DNA from: an uncultured Chloroflexota bacterium
GTDB lineage: Bacteria; Chloroflexota; UBA4733
Assembly: GCA_937967325.1 (NCBI GenBank)
Contig: CALBSQ010000412.1
Location: 1-64,000, forward strand
Direction of reading: 5' to 3'
Length of the DNA: 64,000 nt
Shown here: positions 53,366 to 60,989 of the stretch, piece by piece
How the letters are laid out: every line of letters starts with the position of its first letter
How positions within the stretch are numbered: position 1 is the first letter of the stretch
Made by a program: the position numbers and the translations under genes
The notes under the pieces: generated by a model
Told to the model about the DNA's origin: nothing
Databases searched by the model: none
What the model saw: only the letters and a program-made list of their open reading frames with translations

Positions 53366-53922
53366 CGCAGGGTGTCGCCGGGCCGGAGCGTCGCCGTCTC
53401 CACCAGCCGCTCCCCCCGGCGCTCATAGGCAGCGAGCGCCCGGCGATCGGTATCGGCGAGCCAGTAGTGCCGCACGCCCGCCTCCTCGTAGGCGCGGAAC
53501 TTCTTGCCCTTCGGCGGGCGATCGTGGCGCTCGGTGCTGGGGGAGAGCACCTCGACGACGATGTCGGGGGCGCCGACGACCGACGGCGTCTCGGGATGCT
53601 CGAGGATGGCCAGCCCGTCCGTCGCCACGAAGAAGGCGTCGGGCTTGTAGACGTGCGCGACCGGCAGGCCGGGGCCGCGATAGTCCAGGACCACCGTGCG
53701 ATCATTACCCACCCGGCCATACCCGGCACGCTGGGCGTCGCCCAGGAACAGCAGGCAAGCAATCGCCGCCCGCATGTGTGGGTCCACGGGCGAGGCGTGC
53801 GCCACGAGCTCTCCTCCGATGATCTCGAACCGGTCCTGGCTGCCCGCCAGCTCCAGCTCGTCGAGTAGCGCCAGGAACTCGGGCAGGGTGTAGTGTCGCC
53901 GCTCGGTCGCGATCGCCGCCAT
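53308..53922 (-). CDS. Uma2-family (DUF820) endonuclease-like protein
   Basis: 204 residues. The PD-(D/E)XK-like core is seen in RFEIIGGELVAHASP, YKPDAFFV and PDIVVEVLSPST, followed by KGKKFRAYEEAGVRHYWLAD. Uma2 proteins are abundant in Cyanobacteria and Chloroflexota; their nuclease activity is predicted. GAGGAGG precedes ATG 53922. It is transcribed with the DUF3995 gene, which overlaps its 3' end. Confidence 0.88.
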   Translation of the reverse strand: MAAIATERRHYTLPEFLALLDELELAGSQDRFEIIGGELVAHASPVDPHMRAAIACLLFLGDAQRAGYGRVGNDRTVVLDYRGPGLPVAHVYKPDAFFVATDGLAILEHPETPSVVGAPDIVVEVLSPSTERHDRPPKGKKFRAYEEAGVRHYWLADTDRRALAAYERRGERLVETATLRPGDTLRCPLFPELGLAVDTLFAPR

Positions 53923-54048
53923 GGGACCTCCTCTCCCGTCATTATCGCCGGTCGAGGGCGCATGGTCCACGGCGGGGATGCCGACTGTCATTGGTGGTGC
54001 TCCTCTCCTATTTGGGGTCACCAGCGCCAGCCGCTGCTCAGGCAGGGC

Positions 54049-54420
54049 CTATTCGTAGCGCGCCCAGCCACGGCTTGGCGACCAGGCGTACAGTTCGTTT
54101 ATCAACAGCAGACCGGACCGGATGAAGCGATCCAGTCGCGCTGCCGTTTCTGCTGCTGCCCATCGTTGCTGTGGCACGATCAAGATACCTGCATGGGCAA
54201 ACGGTCCCGGCCAGAGTCGCCGCGCCTTCTGGAGCAACCGGAAGTCCTTACCATTGTGCGTGACCAGTGTCCAGGAAGATCGAGCAGCGATGAGGAGCTG
54301 CTCGGCATCACTGACGCGCTGGAAATGCAACTCCCTCGTGGTGGTGGCGCCATACCCCAACGCCCGGAGCGTCTCCTCAGTTCCGTTGGCGACGTCGTGA
54401 TCGAGGTAGAACGCGGCCAC
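54049..54420 (-). CDS. DUF5615 PIN-like toxin
   Basis: 123 residues. AAFYLDHDVANGTEETLRALGYGATTTREL opens the domain, and LVTHNGKDFRLL supplies the conserved THNxxDF motif of PIN-like (VapC-related) ribonucleases. Acidic Asp residues at YLDHD and near NGKD would bind the metal. The start lies 5 bases after the DUF433 antitoxin stop, the normal antitoxin-first order. It likely cleaves RNA when free of its partner. Confidence 0.8.
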   Translation of the reverse strand: MAAFYLDHDVANGTEETLRALGYGATTTRELHFQRVSDAEQLLIAARSSWTLVTHNGKDFRLLQKARRLWPGPFAHAGILIVPQQRWAAAETAARLDRFIRSGLLLINELYAWSPSRGWARYE

Positions 54421-54425
54421 CCCGA

Positions 54426-54719
54426 TCAGGACAACGCATTGGCGGCGATGCGCGCGTCGATAATCGCCTGGTGACGCCGGTAGTAGGCGAGCGCGGCATC
54501 GACGGCTTCCCGCGGCACCCGATAGTCGATAGCCACTTGGTCTGCATCGCCATTGACCGCGGTGAGGTAGCCGACCAGTGCCCAGACCGGCGTTGCGAAA
54601 TCGACCAACCAGGCCTCGTCTGCTTGCCGCTTATGCGGATTCGGCTCGATCCAGCGGTCAATCAGCGCCTGCTCGGACCTGTCGTCCAGGAGCACTGCCC
54701 GTGTCGGGCCATGTGTCAT
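54426..54719 (-). CDS. DUF433-like antitoxin
   Basis: 97 residues. WLVDFATPVWALVGYLTAVNGDADQVAIDYRVPREAVDAALAYYRRH has the DUF433 pattern, with the C-terminal ALAYYRRHQAI helix intact, unlike the short copy at 6046. It pairs with the DUF5615 toxin directly downstream. ATG 54719 is chosen because the domain begins soon after; the frame extends to 54797. It probably binds the toxin and the promoter. Confidence 0.75.
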   Translation of the reverse strand: MTHGPTRAVLLDDRSEQALIDRWIEPNPHKRQADEAWLVDFATPVWALVGYLTAVNGDADQVAIDYRVPREAVDAALAYYRRHQAIIDARIAANALS

Positions 54720-54793
54720 GGTTGAATGCGCGCCTCCCGGTAATGGACGAATTGGTTGCCGTTCGAGCTCGGCGACCTGCCCTCGTGCTGATT

Positions 54794-54916
54794 TCATTGT
54801 AGCGCAGACGGAGGCGGCGCAGGCCGAGGGCGCCTGAGCACGACTTCACCCGCATCCAGCTCGGGCAACACCTACCTCGAGTGCTGCAGGAACTCGGCTA
54901 ACGTCCGTGCCGGCAT
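54794..54916 (-). pseudogene. Phd/YefM-like antitoxin relic with internal amber
   Basis: From ATG 54916 the frame reads MPARTLAEFLQHSR, then TAG at 54872-54874, then VLPELDAGEVVLRRPRP and a stop. Removing the TAG gives a good N-terminal half of a prevent-host-death antitoxin (FLxHxxxVLPELDxGEVVLRR). The C-terminal half is missing. It is a decayed remnant upstream of the DUF433/DUF5615 pair. Confidence 0.4.
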
Positions 54917-55029
54917 CCTCGATGTCCTCCGGGCGCCAGCGTAGCTCAACGCCGGCTATGACATCACGGAGCGCTCGTGAGGTGCAATCGACCTCGGACC
55001 CCACGGATCTGGGGACCGGCCGGTTGGCG

Positions 55030-56367
55030 TTAGGCGGGCGGCACGGCGCCCTTGACCAGCTCCACCGGCGTGCGCAGCGTGCGCTCCTCGGCGGTGGTCT
55101 CGCGGCAGACCTTGGCGCCGATCCGCTTCAGCTCCTCGATCAGGTCCAGGCGCGCCTGCCAGGGCAGCAGCTCCAGCTCACGCTGGAAGAAGCTGATGCC
55201 CTGGACCAGGAAGCTGACCGACACGTCGGGCTCCAGCAGTATCCAGGCCGGCCATCGCGTCTCCACCTGCACGTCCTGCAGGCCCGCCTCGGCGAAGAGG
55301 CGCGGCACCTCGCCCCGCTCGTGCAGGTGTAGCACCACCTCCCGGCCGTGGCGGCGCGCCAGGTCGAAGATTGGCGCGAACCACTCGCGGAACCAGGGCA
55401 TGTCCAGCGGGAAGCGGCAGCCGGCGGCGATGGTGACGGCGCCGCCGGGGCGGGTCACGCGGCAGAGCTCGCGCACGGCCCGCGGCGCGTCGGCGAAGTG
55501 CAGGAAGGCTGTCCCGACCGTCGCGTCGAACTCGCCGTCCTCGAACATCGGCAGGCGCTCGGCACGGGCGCGGACGAACGTGACATTCTTGGCGCGGAGC
55601 CGGCGGGCCTTGGCGGCGGCGCGCTTGAGCATCCCCGGCGCCGGGTCGATGCCGACGATGGAGCCGGACGGCCCGACCGCCTCCCACAGCCCGCCCTCGA
55701 AGGTCTGGGTCGCCATGCCGCAGCCGGCCTCCAGCACCCTGGCTCCCGCGGCCAGGCCGGCGAAGGCGGTGAACTCCCGCCGCTGCTCGAGGGCGTTGGG
55801 CACCATCCTGGCGACGTTGGCGTCCCAATCCTGGAACAGGTTGAACTGGGAGAGGTAGATGAGCTGGAGGCGGCGCTCCAGGTAGCCGGCGGCGGCCAGG
55901 ATGTCGCGGACCTCGCCGTAGTGCTCCTCCCCGGCCGCGGTCTGCACCACCCAACGGCGATCGTCGCGCACCTCCAGGGCATAGAGGCCGTTGGCGAGGC
56001 CCGCCAGCAGCTCGTCGTCCAGGTCGTAGCGGACCCAGGGGCGGTGCAGCGTGCCGTGGACGAAGTCCTCCTCGCTGATCCCTGCCGGGTAGTGACGCAC
56101 CGCCCCGTGGTTCTCGGCGAAGGTCACGACCGCGTAGACACGGACCAGACCGCCGAAGCCGCGTCCGGCAATGTAGCGACGGAAGCGGGCGATCGCCTCC
56201 GCGGCCACGTCGGGGGTGACGTAGATGCGGCCCGACCACTCGTGGGCGACGACGGCGGCGGTGGAGGTGAGGATCTCCTGGGCGGCGGTACGCCCGAGCC
56301 AGACGGCCTGGCTGTCGTTGCGGCGACTGGCCGCGCTGGCAGGGGTAACGGAGCACTCCGCGCGCAA
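55030..56367 (-). CDS. Class I SAM-dependent methyltransferase with an extra N-terminal region
   Basis: 445 codons from a TTG at 56367; the real start is uncertain, because the first about 35 residues overlap a winged-helix fragment on the other strand and look unlike protein. The methyltransferase domain is clear: VLEAGCGMATQTFEGG, GIDPAPGMLKRAA, DATVGTAFLHFADAPRAVREL. The about 180 residues before it (ARFRRYIAGRGFGGLVRVYAVVTFAENHG…) are not recognised. It may methylate a small molecule or lipid; no pathway partner is nearby. Confidence 0.75.
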   Translation of the reverse strand: MRAECSVTPASAASRRNDSQAVWLGRTAAQEILTSTAAVVAHEWSGRIYVTPDVAAEAIARFRRYIAGRGFGGLVRVYAVVTFAENHGAVRHYPAGISEEDFVHGTLHRPWVRYDLDDELLAGLANGLYALEVRDDRRWVVQTAAGEEHYGEVRDILAAAGYLERRLQLIYLSQFNLFQDWDANVARMVPNALEQRREFTAFAGLAAGARVLEAGCGMATQTFEGGLWEAVGPSGSIVGIDPAPGMLKRAAAKARRLRAKNVTFVRARAERLPMFEDGEFDATVGTAFLHFADAPRAVRELCRVTRPGGAVTIAAGCRFPLDMPWFREWFAPIFDLARRHGREVVLHLHERGEVPRLFAEAGLQDVQVETRWPAWILLEPDVSVSFLVQGISFFQRELELLPWQARLDLIEELKRIGAKVCRETTAEERTLRTPVELVKGAVPPA

Positions 56368-56509
56368 CCACGTCCAGCATCTTCGGGAGAAGCTCGCGGC
56401 GCTCCTGGGCGACGTGGAGGTGCTCCAGCGCCGGCCGGGCGGCGGCTACCGCCTGGAGCTCGGCCTCCTCGGTAACTCCGGGGACAGCGGCGACACCACC
56501 TCGCGCTGA
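56303..56509 (+). pseudogene. Winged-helix DNA-binding domain fragment
   Basis: The plus-strand frame reads TAWLSLRRLAALAGVTEHSARNHVQHLREKL, then VEVLQRRPGGGYRLEL, which looks like a helix-turn-helix and the wing of a transcriptional regulator. There is no start or upstream domain in frame. It overlaps the uncertain 5' end of the methyltransferase gene on the opposite strand. Either it is a truncated regulator or a chance pattern. Confidence 0.3.
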
Positions 56510-56677
56510 CGGCGGCACAACGTCACGACGCCATGACGCAAAACGGCCATTCGTGTCATCGCATCGTGACGTTGATTCCGGGAATACTGCCGGCAGAGGC
56601 TACGGATTCCCGGCAGACATGGTGCGGGTCACCGGAGCTATCGCCGATCCATCCGCGCAGGAACGGAGGCGGGGCGC

Positions 56678-57256
56678 ATGGATGCCGTCGCGCAGGTCCA
56701 GTTGGTGGTCCGGCTCACGCTGGGGCTGATCTTCGCGGTGTCAGCCGTGGCCAAGCTGCGCGCCCCGGCCGCGTTCGTGCGCGGAGTGGTGGCGTACGCG
56801 ATAATCCCTCCTCCGCTTGCTCGGCTCTACGGTTGGACGTTGCCGTTTGTCGAACTGGCGACGGCGCTGCTCCTCCTGAGCGGGTTTGCCCTCATATTCG
56901 GCAGCGGCCTCGCGACGGTCATGCTCACGAGCTTCGCCGCGGCCATCGCGGTGTTCAGCATCCAGGGCCGGCAGCTTAATTGCAACTGTTTCGGCGCCGG
57001 CAGCCATGCTGGCGGAGGCTGGCCGGCGCTGGTCCGTGACCTATTCTTACTGGCTGCCGCCGGCTGGTTGCTGACGGTGCTAGTCGTGGGGCGCGGGCCT
57101 GTTGCGCGCTGGCCGCAGGCCGATCCCGAACTGGCTACCGCCACGGTCATCGTCGCTGTGGTGTTGGCACTGACGTTTGTGCTCCTCGACCAGGGGCTCG
57201 ATGTACTCCTGACTTGGGCTGGCTCGCCTGGCGGTACGAGCGAGCGTCGTTACTAG
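56678..57256 (+). CDS. mauE: MauE/DoxX-family membrane protein
   Basis: 192 residues with about four or five membrane helices. RLTLGLIFAVSAVAKLRAPAAFVRGV and FVELATALLLLSG match the MauE family, and QLNCNCFGAG has the paired cysteines expected of a quinone-linked disulfide-forming membrane protein. GGAGGCGGGGCGC precedes the ATG. In methylamine operons MauE with MauD forms the six disulfides of the dehydrogenase light chain. Here it is followed by a MauD-like gene and a 12-Cys exported protein, in the same order E-D-A. Confidence 0.82.
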   Translation: MDAVAQVQLVVRLTLGLIFAVSAVAKLRAPAAFVRGVVAYAIIPPPLARLYGWTLPFVELATALLLLSGFALIFGSGLATVMLTSFAAAIAVFSIQGRQLNCNCFGAGSHAGGGWPALVRDLFLLAAAGWLLTVLVVGRGPVARWPQADPELATATVIVAVVLALTFVLLDQGLDVLLTWAGSPGGTSERRY

Positions 57257-57269
57257 TGAGGAGAAGGCA

Positions 57270-57890
57270 ATGGACGCGGAGGGCTGGTGGCATGTCGCAA
57301 CGCTGATCGGGTTGTGCCTCCTGGTGGTGGAGGGCGTTCTGATCCTCGGCATGGCTCGGGTGCTGGCCCGGATCGCCGGTCGGCGTCCGCCGACGCCGGG
57401 GGTTCCCATTGGGGCATCCGTTCCCGCAATTCTGCTGCCGAGCTTGGGGGACGAGATCCCACAGCTCATTGTTGGAGACGGCGTCGCTCGCGTGGTGCTA
57501 TTCGTGAGCACCGCATGCCCGGGGTGCGCCGAACTAGTGCCGAGCGTGCAGCCAACCGTAGATCATGGGAGCAGTCGGTGGGCAGTGACGGTCGTCGTTG
57601 CCGGGCCAGCGCAACGGGCGAGGACATACGCTGAAACAATGATCAATCGCAGAGTTCGGATCGTTCTCGACCCGGACGGCATTGCCGATACGGCCTTCGC
57701 ACTCCGGCGATCCTATCCCTTTGGCTTTGCGGTCGGTGGCGACGGCATTGTACGAGCGCGTGGGTTCGTTGGAAGCTGGGGCTTTGTGCATAAGATGGCG
57801 GCGGAGGCCGCGCTGGCCGACACACTAGCGGTTCAAGCAACTTCGGGTGACGGAGTCGCGGCCGACCGGTCGGTCGCAACAGGGACATGA
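57270..57890 (+). CDS. mauD: MauD-like thioredoxin-fold protein
   Basis: 206 residues. One N-terminal membrane helix (ATLIGLCLLVVEGVLILGMAR) anchors a thioredoxin fold outside the membrane. The active site is FVSTACPGCAEL, a CPGC pair. PFGFAVGGDGIVRARGFV holds the cis-Pro region and strand. It begins 13 bases after mauE, so the two are made together. The expected role is oxidation or isomerisation of disulfides in an exported partner, most likely the Cys-rich protein at 58036. Confidence 0.82.
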   Translation: MDAEGWWHVATLIGLCLLVVEGVLILGMARVLARIAGRRPPTPGVPIGASVPAILLPSLGDEIPQLIVGDGVARVVLFVSTACPGCAELVPSVQPTVDHGSSRWAVTVVVAGPAQRARTYAETMINRRVRIVLDPDGIADTAFALRRSYPFGFAVGGDGIVRARGFVGSWGFVHKMAAEAALADTLAVQATSGDGVAADRSVATGT

Positions 57891-58035
57891 AACACCGCTC
57901 CTGCAGTGGAAGGAGGTCGTCCCGATGCGCTTCTGTGCGTGACATCCACCCTTCCAGCTCAAGTTGCGTGGCGTGGTGCTTGGAGGCGGCGACACAAACC
58001 GTTGCCGCGGCTACCGTGGAAAGGAGCGTGATCTC

Positions 58036-58344
58036 ATGGCAGATCTGGGTTCGGGCATGGGCCTTTGGGTAGGAGAACGATTCAATCGACGAGGATTCCT
58101 CGGGCGAGTGGGGCAGGCGGCGACCGCGTTCACGCTCGCCACTAGACTGGCGCTGCATTTCGGTGAGCGTGCATTCGCGGCCCCATGTGGTGGTTCGTAC
58201 TGTTGTGTCGACCCATTCACCACCTTTAGCTCATGCTGTTGCTGCGCGGCCGGTGTGTCATGCCCGGGTGATCCGTCGTGCTACACTAGTTGGCAGGCTG
58301 ACATGTGCTGCAACCACGACTCGGACTGCGCTAACTTTAGCTAG
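58036..58344 (+). CDS. Tat-exported 12-cysteine protein, MauA-like position
   Basis: 102 residues. NRRGFLGRVGQAAT with a hydrophobic stretch to FAAP is a Tat signal. The mature part of about 52 residues holds exactly twelve cysteines, including CC, CCCC and MCC clusters, and ends DCANFS. The methylamine dehydrogenase light chain also has a Tat-like leader and twelve cysteines in six disulfides, and is encoded after mauE and mauD. This protein is much shorter and has only one Trp in the mature part, so it cannot form the tryptophan tryptophylquinone cofactor. AAAGGAG precedes the ATG. Function unknown. Confidence 0.7.
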   Translation: MADLGSGMGLWVGERFNRRGFLGRVGQAATAFTLATRLALHFGERAFAAPCGGSYCCVDPFTTFSSCCCCAAGVSCPGDPSCYTSWQADMCCNHDSDCANFS

Positions 58345-58482
58345 TGTAGCGGACGCTGGTAACGCCACTTGAGGGCGTCGATGGGTTCCGATAGTGCTGT
58401 ATCGAACCGGCTCGAAGAACCCTAACGGAAACGGCTGAAGGCTCCATGCACACTGGTCAGGGAGGTTGGAGGAGGCTGGGCA

Positions 58483-59820
58483 ATGCGCCGTATTCCTCGC
58501 GCGCTCACGCGCCGGACACTTCTCGCCCAGCTTAGTGTCGGCGCCACCTGCCTGCTCAGTAGTTGTGCGAGGGGGCCGCTCCGTCTCGGCCGGCCGAGTG
58601 CGCCCCCTACGATCCGTGTAGGGCTGTTCACGAGTGACTATGCGAATAGCATGGCAACAACGCGGCTGCTCCAGCCGCTTCTGAGCCTCGCCAAGTCTCC
58701 CCCGCCGGGTGCGGACTTCACGATCGAGCTCGGCACGATACCACCGCTCCCTACCCCAACGCCACCGCCCGGCCTCGCCGGGACCCGCCCCGAACTCAAC
58801 GAGCTGGCAAGGGTGTTGGCCGCCGGCCCCTCCAGCGCTGCCCCGCCCCCGGACGTAGTGCTCATGATCACGGTCGACGACGCGGTCTACGCAGGCGCCA
58901 AGGGGCTAGTGCGTCCGCTCGATCCCTACTTCCAATCCTCCGCCACGGCCAAGCGGGAGGACTTCTACCCCGCGGCGCTCGCCGCCGTCACCGCCCAGGG
59001 TCATACGTGGGGCATGCCGCTGGCCTTGTCACCGCTCGTGCTGGTCTACGACCCTGATGTCTTCGCTGATGCCGGTGTGATACCTCCGACGACGAGCTGG
59101 AGTTGGGAGGAGTTCGTTGACGCCTGCTCGAAGCTTACCAAGCCCGCGGCCAAACGCTATGCGCTCTTTCCGGTAGATTACCTGGCCAGCTATGTTTACT
59201 TGGGCGGTGGTAGTGTGCTCACGGGCGACGGTCGGCGAAGCGCGCTCACCGAGCCCGGAGCGCTTGCGGGCGTCGGCTACTATCAGGAACTCGCCCAGCA
59301 GCTCAAGGTCGTGGTGCCCCAAGGGCCGTGTAGCCAAGGACCGCCCCTCACCTGCGGCGGCAATCGCGTGGCCTGCCTGCTCGGCACCATCTCCTCGAAC
59401 GGGCCCGAGATGGGTTCCAGGACCCTACGCTACGCGCCGCCGGTGCATGGGGATGGTGGGCCACGGCCCGCGGCAACGGTGACCTATGTGCTGACCGTGA
59501 CGAGCGCGGCGCGGGACCCGGAGCGCGCGTTCGCCGCCGCCGCCGCGATCGCCGATGCGGCGCAACCAGCTCTCGTGATGCCTACGCGGCGGCGTCTAGC
59601 CCAGCAGCAGCCGGCGGAGCGCATGCAGGTCGGTGAGGATGCGCGGCAGGTACTATTGGCCGCGGCGGAGACCGCTCGCGCCGAGCCTCTGGACCTCGAT
59701 ATGCTCAGCGCGCTGCGGGATCAGCAGCGCGCCCTCCTTCAGGGGACCAAGGTTGCCCTGCAGGCGTGTAAAGACGGCGCCGCAGCCATCGACCGCATTC
59801 TTAGCGAACGTTACACCTAA
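58483..59820 (+). CDS. Solute-binding-like lipoprotein
   Basis: 445 residues. LTRRTLLAQLSVGATCLLSSC gives a Tat-like start and a lipobox with Cys at about residue 28. The mature chain has the family 1 binding-protein features (VGLFTSDYANS, MPLALSPLVLVYDPDVFADAGV) with a proline-rich insertion (PLPTPTPPPG). An additional Cys pair (PCSQGPPLTCGG) is unusual for the family. It lies after the mauED-like trio, so it may be an adapted substrate of the disulfide machinery. No permease is nearby. Confidence 0.82.
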   Translation: MRRIPRALTRRTLLAQLSVGATCLLSSCARGPLRLGRPSAPPTIRVGLFTSDYANSMATTRLLQPLLSLAKSPPPGADFTIELGTIPPLPTPTPPPGLAGTRPELNELARVLAAGPSSAAPPPDVVLMITVDDAVYAGAKGLVRPLDPYFQSSATAKREDFYPAALAAVTAQGHTWGMPLALSPLVLVYDPDVFADAGVIPPTTSWSWEEFVDACSKLTKPAAKRYALFPVDYLASYVYLGGGSVLTGDGRRSALTEPGALAGVGYYQELAQQLKVVVPQGPCSQGPPLTCGGNRVACLLGTISSNGPEMGSRTLRYAPPVHGDGGPRPAATVTYVLTVTSAARDPERAFAAAAAIADAAQPALVMPTRRRLAQQQPAERMQVGEDARQVLLAAAETARAEPLDLDMLSALRDQQRALLQGTKVALQACKDGAAAIDRILSERYT

Positions 59821-59947
59821 ATAGCTTCGGCCGTCGTCGGTCGATGACGTGGTCCTCGGGGCCACCTTCATCTTGGGTCGTGCAGGGAGGAGACAGCCGA
59901 TTCGAGAGTGGCTGCGCTCCCGCCTGATTGAGCAGCCGCGCTGGCAC

Positions 59948-60634
59948 ATGCCCGTGGATCACCGTGCCTGCAGCGAGCACCCGGCGACCCGTGCCCAGGA
60001 CCGTTGCGACCGCTGCGACCGGCCCTTCTGCGCGGCATGCTTGCGTGACGTCGGGCGCTGGCGGGCCTGCGACGCCTGCCTCGCCTGGCTGGAACGGGAG
60101 CGCCGGGGCAGGCCGCTTGGCGAGCGCCTGCGCGCGCTCCTGCCGTCCCTGCTCGCCGCCGGCGCCCTCGGGGCGCTCATGGTGGGCGGGATGCTGGCGA
60201 TCGGCCGAGGTACGGGCGGCGCGACCTCCGCGGCCAGCCTGGTCGGGACCGCCGGGCAGGTCGGCTGCCTGGAGCGGCAGCCCGACCGATCGAAGCTGTA
60301 CGTCGTGGGCGGCCTCCCGCTCCATGGCTACCCGCCGGCGCACCTGATCCTGGAGAATTGCGCCTTCCGGCCGCGCCAGGCCGTGCTGCTGGAAGGCAGC
60401 GTGTTCGGTTACGACGATCACGGCCAGCCGTTCTCGGAGCAGCTCGGGCCGGTGACAACCCAGGCGGCGACTAGCGGCGTGCTGACGGCGACGGTGGACA
60501 TCCCCGATCACACCCGGTTCGAGGGATCCTACCAGTTGCGCATCACCGCCATCGGACACGAGGGGAGCAACGCCACGGCCAGCCTGAGCGCGGAGGGGAA
60601 CACCGTCCCGCCAACGCACACCGCCTCGAGCTAA
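59948..60634 (+). CDS. B-box-type zinc-finger membrane protein
   Basis: 228 residues from ATG 59948. CSEHPATRAQDRCDRCDRPFCAACLRDVGRWRACDACLAWL has eight Cys and a His spaced as in the bacterial B-box zinc finger family. A basic stretch and one membrane helix (LLAAGALGALMVGGMLAIG) follow, then an extracytoplasmic domain of about 110 residues with beta-sandwich-like sequence. The zinc finger is cytoplasmic and the sandwich outside. This architecture suggests a signalling or assembly protein. The open frame begins at 59849, but the finger starts at 59948. Confidence 0.72.
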   Translation: MPVDHRACSEHPATRAQDRCDRCDRPFCAACLRDVGRWRACDACLAWLERERRGRPLGERLRALLPSLLAAGALGALMVGGMLAIGRGTGGATSAASLVGTAGQVGCLERQPDRSKLYVVGGLPLHGYPPAHLILENCAFRPRQAVLLEGSVFGYDDHGQPFSEQLGPVTTQAATSGVLTATVDIPDHTRFEGSYQLRITAIGHEGSNATASLSAEGNTVPPTHTASS

Positions 60635-60669
60635 GTGGTGCATCCACGAAGTCGACCTGACTCTTCACT

Positions 60670-60777
60670 GTCATCCTGAGCGGAGCGAAGGACCCCTGGC
60701 GGGCCAAGCCAGCCGCCGTGCCGACCCGCGCCGCGTCGACGGTGGGGCCAGGGGTCCTTCGCTCCGCTCAGGATGAC
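60670..60777. repeat. Perfect 30-bp inverted repeat (REP-like)
   Basis: Bases 60670-60699 are the exact reverse complement of 60748-60777, with a 48-base loop. The arms contain TCCTGAGCGGAGCGAAGGA, a motif I know from dispersed intergenic repeats of many bacteria. It lies downstream of the zinc-finger gene and could also act as a transcription stop. Confidence 0.8.
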
Positions 60778-60989
60778 AACGGGAGGCCGGCGCATGGCGC
60801 TGGGAACCTCCGTGAACCTGGTGGACGAACCACTTAGACAAGGTTCAATGCGACATGCCAGTTTGGACCGCGTCGCCTCCGCTAGCGACAGGGAAACTGC
60901 CATGGGTGAGCCCACCGGAACTGAACCAGGTCTAAGTGCGTTGAACGAGGTTGCTCCTCAGGGGATTAGGCGGCACGGCAGCAATGCCG

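Noticed and set aside
51454..54874. Possible reassigned TAG codon (two in-frame TAGs in otherwise readable genes)
   Set aside because: TAG ends intact genes such as the permeases at 7270 and 8332, so it is an ordinary stop here; both cases are better read as nonsense mutations or errors.
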